Source: Candidatus Bathyarchaeota archaeon (lineage in GTDB: Archaea > Thermoproteota > Bathyarchaeia > Bathyarchaeales > B26-1). Taken from it: DNA of 9,644 nt. The notes under the pieces are model-generated. The model ran no database searches. It was not told the DNA's origin and saw nothing but the letters and a program-made list of their open reading frames with translations. The translations under genes and the position numbers were made by a program. Of the stretch, positions 1 through 5,728 are shown piece by piece; positions within the stretch are counted from its first letter, which is position 1; each line of letters opens with the position of its first letter. The DNA is taken from assembly GCA_003662645.1 (NCBI GenBank), contig QMYL01000022.1, positions 1 through 9,644 of the forward strand. The letters run 5' to 3'.

Positions 1-33
1 GTTGGATTGAAGATCGGCAAGTACAAACCCTAA
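1..33 (+). CDS. possible 3' end of an upstream plus-strand gene
   Basis: From base 1 an open frame reads VGLKIGKYKP and ends at TAA (31-33). It would converge on the exchanger gene that ends at 47 on the other strand. Ten codons are too few to recognise a family, and an open frame of this length occurs by chance. It is listed only because the 46 bases before the exchanger stop hold nothing else. Confidence 0.25.
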   Translation, partial: VGLKIGKYKP

Positions 34-46
34 CTGGTTGGACTGC

Positions 47-1012
47 TCAAAATTTTATGAAGAGTAGGATGTATGAGAGGAGGTAGAGCAGGATGAAGAG
101 GGCTCCAGCCTTCTTGTCAACCTTCTCCCTGACGGCGAGCGTCAATATGACTATGACCGATGCGAGCAGGGTGTAAAACGTTGTGGGGCTCGCAAGCTCG
201 CCGGAGATCCTCTGCGGAAAGAAGACCTGTCCTATACCTATCGAGAAGCTTGCATCTACTATGCAGCTCCCGATTATATCCCCGATGGCTATCTCACACT
301 CGCCCTTACGGAGCGCCGTCAAGTCTACGGCTAACTCGGGCAGTGAGGTCCCTATCGAGACCATAAAGAAGCTTATTAGGTACTCCGGAACCTTGAGGTT
401 TGTGGAGAGCGTTATCACGGATTGTATAACTGCGTATGCGCCGAAGGCCACTCCGATGAAGCCCAACACCGCTATTGCCATGCTATAGGCTTCACCAGCC
501 CTTTTATCGGCCAGCTCAGCTCTAAGCCTAGCTGGATCTTCCCCACCCAAGTTTTTACCGGTGATAACCTTGGTTATCAGCATGTAGAGGGCCCAGCTCC
601 CAACGAGGAAGAGGGCGTTGATCCTGGATATGTTCCCCTTCTCAACTATGGAGAATACGAGTAGGAGAGCTAATACCTCGCAGGCCCCTATCACTATTAT
701 CTCATCCCTCTTAACCTTGAAGGCTCCGCCGAAGAATGGGAGTATCCCCAAGACGAGTGTGAGTTGGGTTAGGACCGAGCCTATCGAGTCCCCGGCGTTT
801 ATGCTGCCGTGGCCCAGAGCACACGATATTATCGAGTTGGCTATCTCCGGTAGATCAGTCCCTAGGGATACGAGTAGAACCCCGATCATCAGGGGTGACA
901 TCCCCATAGCTGAGGCTACGAGTATGGAGTGTTCTACGGCCTTATCGCTGGAGACCACCATGAGCAGTATCCCAGCTATGAGTATGCTTATGCTGAGTAT
1001 TATGTCAAACAT
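47..1012 (-). CDS. CaCA-family cation exchanger (sodium/calcium exchanger type)
   Basis: A 321-residue, very hydrophobic membrane protein of the Ca2+:cation antiporter family, which moves Ca2+ (or another cation) across the cytoplasmic membrane against Na+ or H+. Both diagnostic alpha repeats are present: GTDLPE at residues 51-56 followed by GDSIGS (74-79), and GTSLPE at 221-226 followed by GDIIGS (244-249). A charged cytoplasmic loop (about 151-176) links the two five-helix halves, as in NCX_Mj, and the length matches that archaeal exchanger. Oddities: by alignment from memory to NCX_Mj, the alpha-1 Ser51 position is Asp53 and the Asn81 position is Gln83, while the two key glutamates (E56, E226) and alpha-2 D253 are kept. 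This suggests a subfamily with altered ion or coupling preference. It diverges from the adjacent regulator gene and shares its promoter region. The family call is firm; the substrate is not known. Confidence 0.9.
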   Translation of the reverse strand: MFDIILSISILIAGILLMVVSSDKAVEHSILVASAMGMSPLMIGVLLVSLGTDLPEIANSIISCALGHGSINAGDSIGSVLTQLTLVLGILPFFGGAFKVKRDEIIVIGACEVLALLLVFSIVEKGNISRINALFLVGSWALYMLITKVITGKNLGGEDPARLRAELADKRAGEAYSMAIAVLGFIGVAFGAYAVIQSVITLSTNLKVPEYLISFFMVSIGTSLPELAVDLTALRKGECEIAIGDIIGSCIVDASFSIGIGQVFFPQRISGELASPTTFYTLLASVIVILTLAVREKVDKKAGALFILLYLLSYILLFIKF

Positions 1013-1074
1013 TCTAAATCAATTAAATTGTTTACACTAATTTAAACTTTTATACTAAACATAATCTTTATACC
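1013..1074. promoter_or_regulatory. divergent promoter between exchanger and regulator
   Basis: This 62-bp spacer is strongly AT-rich against coding neighbours. On the minus strand a TATA-like stretch (TTTAAATTA, about 1036-1047) sits about 25-30 nt upstream of the exchanger ATG, which fits a leaderless or near-leaderless transcript. On the plus strand TTTAAA (1041-1046) would suit a start at GTG 1075, and TTTATA (1067-1072) would suit a start at ATG 1111. The arms GTTTA (1030-1034) and TAAAC (1043-1047) form a small inverted repeat, and TAAAC recurs at 1056-1060. A regulator bound here would block both promoters. Operator function is inferred. Confidence 0.55.
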
Positions 1075-1689
1075 GTGAACATTCCGGAAATATTAGTGGC
1101 GATAAAGGGGATGAGAAGGGCAAGCCGGAGGAGAGCGGTGGTCATAATCAAGGACCCGGAGATGATCAAGCTCCTCGCAGACTTCACAAGGGCCGAGATA
1201 CTCCGCCTACTCAGCGATAGGCCGATGACCGAGACCCAGCTGTCATCCAAGCTCGGCCTGACGAAGGCAGCGGTTGGATACCACCTACACCTGTTGGAGA
1301 GGGGTGGACTCATCGAGATAAGTAGAGTTGAGGCTGAGGAGCATGGCATACTCCAAAAATACTACTCCGCCATTGCAGCCCTCTTCATAGTAGACCCCGA
1401 CTTTATGCCGGATGATGTTAAGAGATACTTCCTGAAGACCCAGATGGAGCATCTGAGGGGTATGTTCAGCGTCTTTAGGCTCCACGACCAGATCTTCGAG
1501 GTCTCTTCGAAGGATATGGAGGAGCTGGCTGTGGCGATGATGAGACAGCTTAAGGTGGTTGGGGAGAGGTATGCCGGTGAGTTTGTCGAGGATGGGGACG
1601 CTGAGACCTTGAGGGTTAAGATATACGCCGAGGCTCTGGCAAACCTGACGAGGCAGAGGGAGTGGAGTAAAATACTCCGGAGTGCATGA
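1075..1689 (+). CDS. ArsR-like winged-helix transcriptional regulator
   Basis: A protein of up to 204 residues with an N-terminal winged helix-turn-helix. FTRAEILRLLSDRPMTETQL (residues 37-56) and SKLGLTKAAVGYHLHLLERG (58-77) are the typical ArsR/HTH_20 helices, ending in a beta wing at about 78-98. The C-terminal 100 residues are helical, acidic and unassigned. No ArsR metal-box cysteines (ELCVCD type) are present, so a metal-sensing role is not supported. The start is ambiguous: GTG 1075, GTG 1096 and ATG 1111 are all in frame. ATG 1111 gives an N-terminus (MRRASRRR...VVIIKDPE) closer to what I recall of archaeal relatives and has a TATA-like box about 40 nt upstream, whereas GTG 1075 would be leaderless. 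It is divergent from the exchanger, so local autoregulation and control of the exchanger is a reasonable inference. Confidence 0.85.
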   Translation: MNIPEILVAIKGMRRASRRRAVVIIKDPEMIKLLADFTRAEILRLLSDRPMTETQLSSKLGLTKAAVGYHLHLLERGGLIEISRVEAEEHGILQKYYSAIAALFIVDPDFMPDDVKRYFLKTQMEHLRGMFSVFRLHDQIFEVSSKDMEELAVAMMRQLKVVGERYAGEFVEDGDAETLRVKIYAEALANLTRQREWSKILRSA

Positions 1690-1726
1690 GGGAAGGGCTG
1701 CCTACCAAAGAGTTTTAAGGTTCTTC

Positions 1727-1968
1727 TTATAGTAGTTCTATTCTCTTCAGCGTTTCCTTGAGCTTCCTCCTCCCCTCGTCACTTATCGGGAGTAGTGAAG
1801 GGTGCATCTGGGGCTCCTCACCAGTGTCAACGTTTATCGCCAAGCCGCCGACCTTGAAGTGTGAGATCCACCTTACGTAATCAGTTAGAGCCTCCTAGTC
1901 GATCTTGAAGTCTTCGGTCATGCGTGTGACTGTTGCTGTGTTATCCCGCTTAGAGAAACCTCCTCCAT
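1727..1968 (-). pseudogene. dihydrodipicolinate synthase/aldolase (DapA-family) remnant, internally deleted
   Basis: No annotated-size gene lies between 1690 and 2022, but the minus strand carries both ends of a DapA-family (class I aldolase) gene. From ATG 1966-1968 it reads MEEVSLSGI. A 1-nt frameshift near 1938-1942 then leads into TATVTRMTEDFKID, a TAG stop (1895-1897), and EALTDYVRWISHF then KVGGLAINVDTGEE: the usual family N-terminus including the TGE loop. Without a gap it continues as HPSLLPISDEGRRKLK and ends RIELL plus TAA (1727-1729), the usual family C-terminus. Roughly 200 of about 300 residues are absent, including the region where the catalytic lysine and YxxR tyrosine lie. A TATA-like AACTTAAAG (about 2002-2010) is still in place upstream. 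The family includes DHDPS and sugar-acid (KDG) aldolases; which one this was cannot be told. It is three times disrupted and surely non-functional as an enzyme. Confidence 0.8.
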
Positions 1969-2022
1969 CGAGAATGACCAAATCTACCACTGGCGTTATC
2001 CAACTTTAAGTTTTATGTCATC

Positions 2023-2445
2023 TCAGTGTTGGGGGTCATCGTAGGTTGTGAATATGCCCCTCGACTCGAGCTCCCTTCGGTATCTCCTCCTGAACTTATC
2101 CCTGAGCTTGTCTAGGGTTGAGAAACACATGACTCCGTTCTCATCTAGGTCAAGCTTTGAACATAGTTCATGCATAACCATCATCTCAAGGGTTATCCTG
2201 CTTGAGCCCAGTATATCCTCCATAACATCCATGAAGACCTTTATATTCTTCGGTATGTCCACCCTCCTCAGCGAGTGGCGGTTCTCCAAATGTCTAAATA
2301 TGGCCTTGGTCGCCGCCCCGCCCAGTACATCCTTCAGAACCCTATCCAGAACCTTCAGGAAGACGTGATCGAAGTATTCATCTATATAAGCGTGGCGGCT
2401 GGCCAATAGAATCCATCCCCAACAATAAGGAAGGATTCCATTCAT
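2023..2445 (-). CDS. small NitrOD5-like domain protein
   Basis: At most 140 residues, predicted mainly helical and soluble. The pattern FLKVLDRVLKDVLGGAATKA, then a Leu-rich helix, IPKNIKVFMDVMEDILG, and LCSKLDL resembles the NitrOD5 output domain of TACK archaea: an LG-(A/T) helix start, 'IP...F...L..ILG' in the middle, then a helix ending 'L..KL.L'. This domain is usually a small standalone or appended module of unknown biochemical role. Start: the first 13 residues from ATG 2445 (MNGILPYCWGWIL) look unlike the rest. A TATA-like CTATAAG sits directly upstream of and overlapping that ATG (about 2446-2452), which would put transcription near 2422 and translation at TTG 2404-2406 (127 residues). 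It lies upstream of the dead DapA-like gene, same strand, with 54 bp between. Family assignment is from memory and moderate only. Confidence 0.6.
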   Translation of the reverse strand: MNGILPYCWGWILLASRHAYIDEYFDHVFLKVLDRVLKDVLGGAATKAIFRHLENRHSLRRVDIPKNIKVFMDVMEDILGSSRITLEMMVMHELCSKLDLDENGVMCFSTLDKLRDKFRRRYRRELESRGIFTTYDDPQH

Positions 2446-2544
2446 CTTATAGGTGATGTAACTGGGTTAGAACCGGGGAAGTGACAAGGTTAGGGGAAGA
2501 TATTAAAGGATGGTTAGATAGGATTCATAAGGTCTGATGGTGCC
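2446..2544. promoter_or_regulatory. divergent spacer with cofE promoter
   Basis: A 99-bp spacer between the minus-strand NitrOD5-like gene and cofE. On the plus strand GATATTAAAGG (2500-2510) is a TATA-like element centred about 40 nt before ATG 2545, giving a leader of about 14 nt. On the minus strand CTATAAG (about 2446-2452) could drive the NitrOD5-like gene from a TTG start. No open frame of note is present. Confidence 0.4.
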
Positions 2545-3297
2545 ATGATTGAGATAATCCCGATCAAGGGGCTCCCAATAATAAAGGAGGGGGATGACCT
2601 GGGGGAGCTCATCTGTAGAGCCTCGGAGGCCCAGGGGACGCCGATAAGGGATGGGGATATAATCGTAGTGACCCATGTGGTCGTGTCGAGGGCTGAAGGG
2701 AACATAGTAAACCTAGACGAGGTTGAGCCCTCACCTTTCGCTAGGACGATCGCCGAGGAGTTCAATAGGGACCCAGCCCTAGTGGAGGTTGTCCTACGGG
2801 AGGCGAAGAGCATAATCCGGATGGGTGACGGCCATATAATCGCCGAGACCAGGCATGGTTTTATATGCGCGAATGCGGGGGTTGATAGGTCTAACGTCCC
2901 GGGTGAGCGTAATGTGGCCCCCCTACCCGTCGACCCAGACCTCTCGGCTAGGAGGATAAGGAAGAGGATAATGGAACTGACGGGTAGGGAGGTGGCTGTC
3001 ATAATATCGGACACCCACGGGCGGGCCCTACGGAGCGGGGAGATAAACGTGGCAATAGGAGTCGCGGGGATCAACCCGATCAAGGATAGGCGGGGTGAGA
3101 AGGACCTCTTCGGGTATACCCTCAAGGTTAAGAGGACGGCGATAGCGGATGAGCTCTCCTCGGCGGCTGAGTTGGTGATAGGGCAGGCGGATGAGGGTAT
3201 ACCGGCAGCTATAATACGGGGCTACCGGTACGAGAGGTCTGAGGATGCCACCGCTAAACAGCTTATCAGGCCTAAGGAGAGGTCGCTCTTCATATAG
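2545..3297 (+). CDS. cofE: coenzyme F420-0:L-glutamate ligase
   Basis: A 250-residue cytosolic ligase, the normal length of the archaeal single-domain enzyme (about 249 in Archaeoglobus). CofE uses GTP to add gamma-linked L-glutamates to F420-0, finishing the deazaflavin hydride carrier F420. Visible family signatures are EGDDL (15-19), RDGDIIVVTHVVVSRAEG (35-52), ETRHGFICANAGVDRSNVPG (101-120), SDTHGRALRSGEINVAIGVA (155-174), KDLFGYTLKVKRTAIADELS (186-205) and ELVIGQADEG (209-218). D114 and D156 correspond to conserved metal/nucleotide-site aspartates. The start at ATG 2545 gives the usual MIEIIPIKGLP opening. A histidine (H44) sits where many homologues have lysine in the 'QKxVSKAEG' strand, a mild divergence. 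It is monocistronic here: the next gene converges, with 34 bp between the two natural stop codons. Other F420 genes are not in the window. Confidence 0.95.
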   Translation: MIEIIPIKGLPIIKEGDDLGELICRASEAQGTPIRDGDIIVVTHVVVSRAEGNIVNLDEVEPSPFARTIAEEFNRDPALVEVVLREAKSIIRMGDGHIIAETRHGFICANAGVDRSNVPGERNVAPLPVDPDLSARRIRKRIMELTGREVAVIISDTHGRALRSGEINVAIGVAGINPIKDRRGEKDLFGYTLKVKRTAIADELSSAAELVIGQADEGIPAAIIRGYRYERSEDATAKQLIRPKERSLFI

Positions 3298-3331
3298 TTT
3301 GGTGGTTTATGCGGTCTGCGCTTCCCTCCGA

Positions 3332-3502
3332 TTACACGATCACGGTCTCGATCCCCAAGAACTTGCAAGCCTCTGATATTACATCAACGTAGTCTCCGTG
3401 TATCAGGCTTGCGTGGTGGATGAAACCCTCCTCCACGAGAGTTCTGTAGAGTAGGTCCAGGTTCTTGACCTTAACCCAGCTCCATGAACCTCTCAGCTTG
3501 TC
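3332..3502 (-). pseudogene. detached C-terminal segment of the sugar isomerase (in frame, after TAA)
   Basis: Immediately after the TAA at 3503-3505, and in the same frame, 56 further codons read DKLRGSWSWVKVKNLDLL, then YRTLVEEGFIHHASLIHGDY, ending GIETVIV and TAA (3332-3334). This is the natural C-terminus of fucose-isomerase-like proteins: an 'HH...HGD' motif (His439, His440, His445 of the rejoined protein) followed by a helix and a short strand. In E. coli FucI the third metal ligand is a C-terminal histidine in the equivalent region. The conserved look of the segment implies that the stop is recent, suppressed or a sequence error. It has no start codon or ribosome site of its own. Confidence 0.85.
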
Positions 3503-4732
3503 TTAGCTCTTCAGTATCTCGCCCTTAGTTATCAGCATCTTGAAGGTTCCGTCGTCCTCTATCAGGCGGCAGATCGTAACCTCGCCTTCCCTAAGCTGAA
3601 ACTCGCAGGTGCCGACTGTCCTCTCCGAACCCAAAACCCTACTCAAGACTTCGTGGTATGAGACCTTAACCCTACACCCCTCACATGCTAGGGATGGGGG
3701 TGCATTGCCGCAGTGCCAAGCTAGGAAGACGTTCTCCTCCTTCTGGTGCTTTATCGTCCAATCTATGAAGTGTGGCGGTCTTTCCTTAAGGGTTGCCAGG
3801 TATTGTATGAGCATCGTTAGAACCCCATATATGTCGACCTCGCATGCCATCATCACACCCCGATCAGTCATCCTACCCATCACGTAGCATGGTGAGATCC
3901 CATACATCTCTTGGATCTCAGTCCAGCACCTAAAGCCTATGCCGGCTAGGTTCCTCTCCCTCACGAAGCTTCTTAAGGCGTATTCGAGCTTGGCCATCTT
4001 CATCAAGGCTTCATCGCTTACCATCGACAGGTCTGCCTCACTCTTCATATCGTCGATTATCTCCTTAACCTCCGGGTTCTCCCCGCTCACGCCTTCAGCT
4101 CGATTCAGTATATCGGTTAGGGATGTTGTGACCACCCTCTGCCCGAACCACCTCACCATCGCATCCTCGCTGAATATGCAGGTCTCGAACCTTTCAGGTC
4201 TTGGTCCAACGAGGCCGATGTTTGCCCCTATGAAGCCCTTCACTATTGAGCATACCCTCATGAACCTCCTAACGGCGTCGAGGAATACTTCCTCCTCTGG
4301 GAAGATTATGCCGGCGAAGGTGAAGGGTATCCCTCTCCTGTACAGCCCGGATGATATGGATAGGGTTCCGCAGAAGGAGTCTGACCTCCTCCCCCCTTCA
4401 GGTGTGAAGGGTCCCTCCTTCGTCCCGAAGAGTAGTATTGGGAGGTCCTGGAAGGCTGATGCAATCCTCAGGGCTGAGATCTCATCCCCGAAGGTCATGG
4501 TTCCTATAATGAGGCCATCGATCCCTCTATCCTCGAAGAGTTCTATAGTTCTCTCGGCGTCTTCGTCGTCTCTTACGAGGCCCTTCTTAGTTACGTTGCC
4601 GTCTGGAACTATAACTTCTAAGCCGTTCACGGTGGAGAGGGCCTTAAGGGTTCTCCCCCTGATCTCTATGGCCCAACTCTCATCGAAGGGGTCCCTGTGA
4701 GACGGGACGAAACCTACCCTTATCTTCTCCAT
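3503..4732 (-). CDS. L-fucose/arabinose isomerase-like sugar isomerase, truncated by premature stop
   Basis: A 409-residue frame, which would be 466 residues if the TAA at 3503-3505 were a sense codon. The fold is that of the L-fucose isomerase family, metal-dependent aldose-ketose isomerases. N-terminal alpha/beta segments include VGFVPSHRDPFDESW (6-20) and IDGLIIGTMTFGDE (71-84). The C-terminal half has the active-site strands CWTEIQEMYGISPC (269-282), MMACEVDIYG (294-303) and AWHCGN (338-343). E272 and D300 are candidates for the two acidic metal ligands, matching E337/D361 of E. coli FucI. The histidine ligand would lie beyond the stop, so the 409-residue product is probably inactive. The start ATG 4732 has a TATA-like GTTAAAT (about 4768-4774) upstream with a leader of about 13 nt. 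The exact sugar is unknown; many archaeal relatives are annotated only as 'fucose isomerase-like'. It lies downstream of mobA, same strand, with its own promoter. Confidence 0.85.
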   Translation of the reverse strand: MEKIRVGFVPSHRDPFDESWAIEIRGRTLKALSTVNGLEVIVPDGNVTKKGLVRDDEDAERTIELFEDRGIDGLIIGTMTFGDEISALRIASAFQDLPILLFGTKEGPFTPEGGRRSDSFCGTLSISSGLYRRGIPFTFAGIIFPEEEVFLDAVRRFMRVCSIVKGFIGANIGLVGPRPERFETCIFSEDAMVRWFGQRVVTTSLTDILNRAEGVSGENPEVKEIIDDMKSEADLSMVSDEALMKMAKLEYALRSFVRERNLAGIGFRCWTEIQEMYGISPCYVMGRMTDRGVMMACEVDIYGVLTMLIQYLATLKERPPHFIDWTIKHQKEENVFLAWHCGNAPPSLACEGCRVKVSYHEVLSRVLGSERTVGTCEFQLREGEVTICRLIEDDGTFKMLITKGEILKS

Positions 4733-4797
4733 AACCGTGCACCCAGTAGTGGTTAGTGGACTCCCGATTTAACACTTTCCTAAACGTAGGGGAGGTT
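4733..4797 (-). promoter_or_regulatory. promoter of the sugar isomerase
   Basis: A 65-bp gap between mobA's stop and the isomerase start. On the minus strand GTGTTAAATCGG (about 4765-4776) contains a TATA-like TTAAAT about 36-40 nt upstream of the ATG. This suggests separate transcription from mobA with a short leader. No terminator-like T tract is visible. Confidence 0.4.
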
Positions 4798-5430
4798 TCA
4801 CCTCCGCCTATTGAGGATGCGCTCAGCCCTTCTAAGGTCCATCCTCGTATTCACGTTGAGGAATGTGGTCAAGTCGGGGTCAATCTCCCTGATGACCAGG
4901 GTTGATATGTATCTAACTCTGCCCATCGAGGCTATCATGGAGCGCATATCCAGCCTATTGGCCTTGAGGGCTCCTCTCGCAGCCTCTAGGGAGGCGTCGG
5001 TCTTGTAGACTGCTTGGAGGGGTTCTATGTATCCGTTCGGCCACCGCGGGATGGCTGCGTTCATGTTTAAGCATAGGTCTAGGAGTAGGAGTATGACATC
5101 CTTGGATATGAAGGGTGTATCGCATGGTAGTAGGAGTGAGTAGTCGCCCCTAGCCTTCTCGAATCCGGCTAAGGCCCCAACTAATGGGCTTCCCCCAGCC
5201 TCCAACTTTTCAGATTCGTCCTGGATTATCTCTGGCTCCTCCTCGAGTACGGCTCTCAGGCTCTCCCCCTGCCCCTCGGAGCTGACCACGATGAGAACCT
5301 CATCTACAAGCCTTCTAACCCTCTCCACCACGTGGGATATTAAAGGCTTACCCCTAAGGTTTACTGTAGCCTTATACTCCCCGAACCTCCAGGAGGAGCC
5401 GCCCGCAAGGATTATGGCAGACCTCTTCAT
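4798..5430 (-). CDS. mobA: molybdenum cofactor guanylyltransferase (MobA-type)
   Basis: A 210-residue cytosolic nucleotidyltransferase, usual MobA length. MobA transfers GMP from GTP to molybdopterin-Mo to give the MGD cofactor of DMSO-reductase-family enzymes. The N-terminal GTP-binding signature LAGGSSWRFGEYK (8-20) matches LAGGxSxRFGxxK. The GSPLVGALAGF segment (80-90) and LLPCDTPFI (100-108, D104 the likely metal ligand) follow, then EPLQAVY (136-142) and FLNVNTRMDL (190-199), which is the family's 'NvNTPeDl' closing motif. CofC of the F420 pathway is a relative but lacks the LAGGxSxRFG loop in this form, so MobA is preferred despite cofE nearby. The start at ATG 5430 is supported by the motif position. 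The minus-strand TATA-like CCTTAAAT at 5470-5477 would give a leader of about 15 nt. No other molybdopterin gene is in view. Confidence 0.9.
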   Translation of the reverse strand: MKRSAIILAGGSSWRFGEYKATVNLRGKPLISHVVERVRRLVDEVLIVVSSEGQGESLRAVLEEEPEIIQDESEKLEAGGSPLVGALAGFEKARGDYSLLLPCDTPFISKDVILLLLDLCLNMNAAIPRWPNGYIEPLQAVYKTDASLEAARGALKANRLDMRSMIASMGRVRYISTLVIREIDPDLTTFLNVNTRMDLRRAERILNRRR

Positions 5431-5466
5431 CTACGCTACCGGCTCTAACCGAATTCCCCGCCGGGA

Positions 5467-5478
5467 AGATTTAAGGCT
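5467..5478 (-). promoter_or_regulatory. mobA TATA-like promoter element
   Basis: GCCTTAAATCTT on the minus strand is centred about 41 nt upstream of the mobA ATG, predicting transcription near 5445. The same 12 bp read on the plus strand (AAGATTTAAGGC) also look TATA-like and would start transcription near 5499, exactly where the poly-T hairpin begins. Confidence 0.45.
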
Positions 5479-5497
5479 TCCCCTCAGCCACTCATCT

Positions 5498-5563
5498 GGC
5501 CGCCAAAGAATTTTTTTTTATTTTGGCGCCCAAAAAAAGGGAGGTGGTGGAGGGGGTATGGGC
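5498..5563. repeat. nested hairpins with poly-T and poly-A loops plus G-rich tract
   Basis: Within the mobA-purF spacer, CGCCAAAG (5501-5508) pairs with TTTTGGCG (5521-5528) around a loop holding nine T. TTTTGG (5521-5526) can pair instead with CCAAAA (5530-5535), extended by T5518-5519 with A5537-5538, and CCC (5529-5531) can pair with GGG (5539-5541) around seven A. The first two structures share a strand, so they exclude each other. Directly after comes a G-rich tract (5539-5563) with seven runs of two or more G. None of this is coding in any convincing way. The role is unknown: it lies upstream of both flanking genes, so it is not an obvious terminator for either. Confidence 0.5.
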
Positions 5564-5587
5564 GGTCGGCTCCATGCTACGGTACAC

Positions 5588-5694
5588 TTTAAACTTAAAT
5601 GTTTGTTAATTATTCATGTAAGGATACTCTGATGGGAGATGTGGAGGATAAGGATTAGAGGCGGACGTCCCGGATTGACGTTTCCCTGTATAAA
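5588..5694 (+). promoter_or_regulatory. purF: purF upstream region with two TATA-like elements
   Basis: Two TATA-like boxes face purF. TTTAAACTTAAAT (5588-5600) would start transcription near 5615-5620 and leave a leader of about 110 nt. TATAAA (5689-5694) would start near 5717 and leave about 12 nt before ATG 5729. The second is the better fit to the short leaders in this window. GGACGTCC (5662-5669) between them is a perfect palindrome and GACGT recurs at 5677-5681, a possible operator. Confidence 0.45.
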
Positions 5695-5728
5695 CGGTTT
5701 ATTGCATACCATCAATCCTGGGGGAACT

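Noticed and set aside
1895..1897. In-frame TAG in the DapA-like remnant as a pyrrolysine codon
   Set aside because: The same locus also has a frameshift and lacks the catalytic core, and no Pyl genes are visible. A nonsense mutation in a dead gene is simpler.
2381..2391. Strong TATA-like CTTATATAGA on the minus strand inside the NitrOD5-like gene
   Set aside because: No start codon follows within about 120 nt in the gene's frame, and using it would remove the domain's first helices. Probably chance.
2514..3125. Long minus-strand frame opposite cofE
   Set aside because: It is an antisense shadow rich in Ser/Pro/Arg, while cofE on the plus strand has clear motifs throughout.
3939..4700. Long plus-strand frame opposite the sugar isomerase
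   Set aside because: It is low-complexity Ser/Leu/Pro-rich, has no family pattern, and lies wholly opposite a recognisable gene.
4798..5430. mobA as CofC (F420 pathway guanylyltransferase), given cofE nearby
   Set aside because: The LAGGSSWRFGEYK loop, the EPLQAVY segment and the NVNT closing motif are those of MobA.
5511..5519. T9 tract as a transcription terminator
   Set aside because: The flanking genes diverge from this spacer, so neither would end here. It is kept only as part of an unexplained structure.
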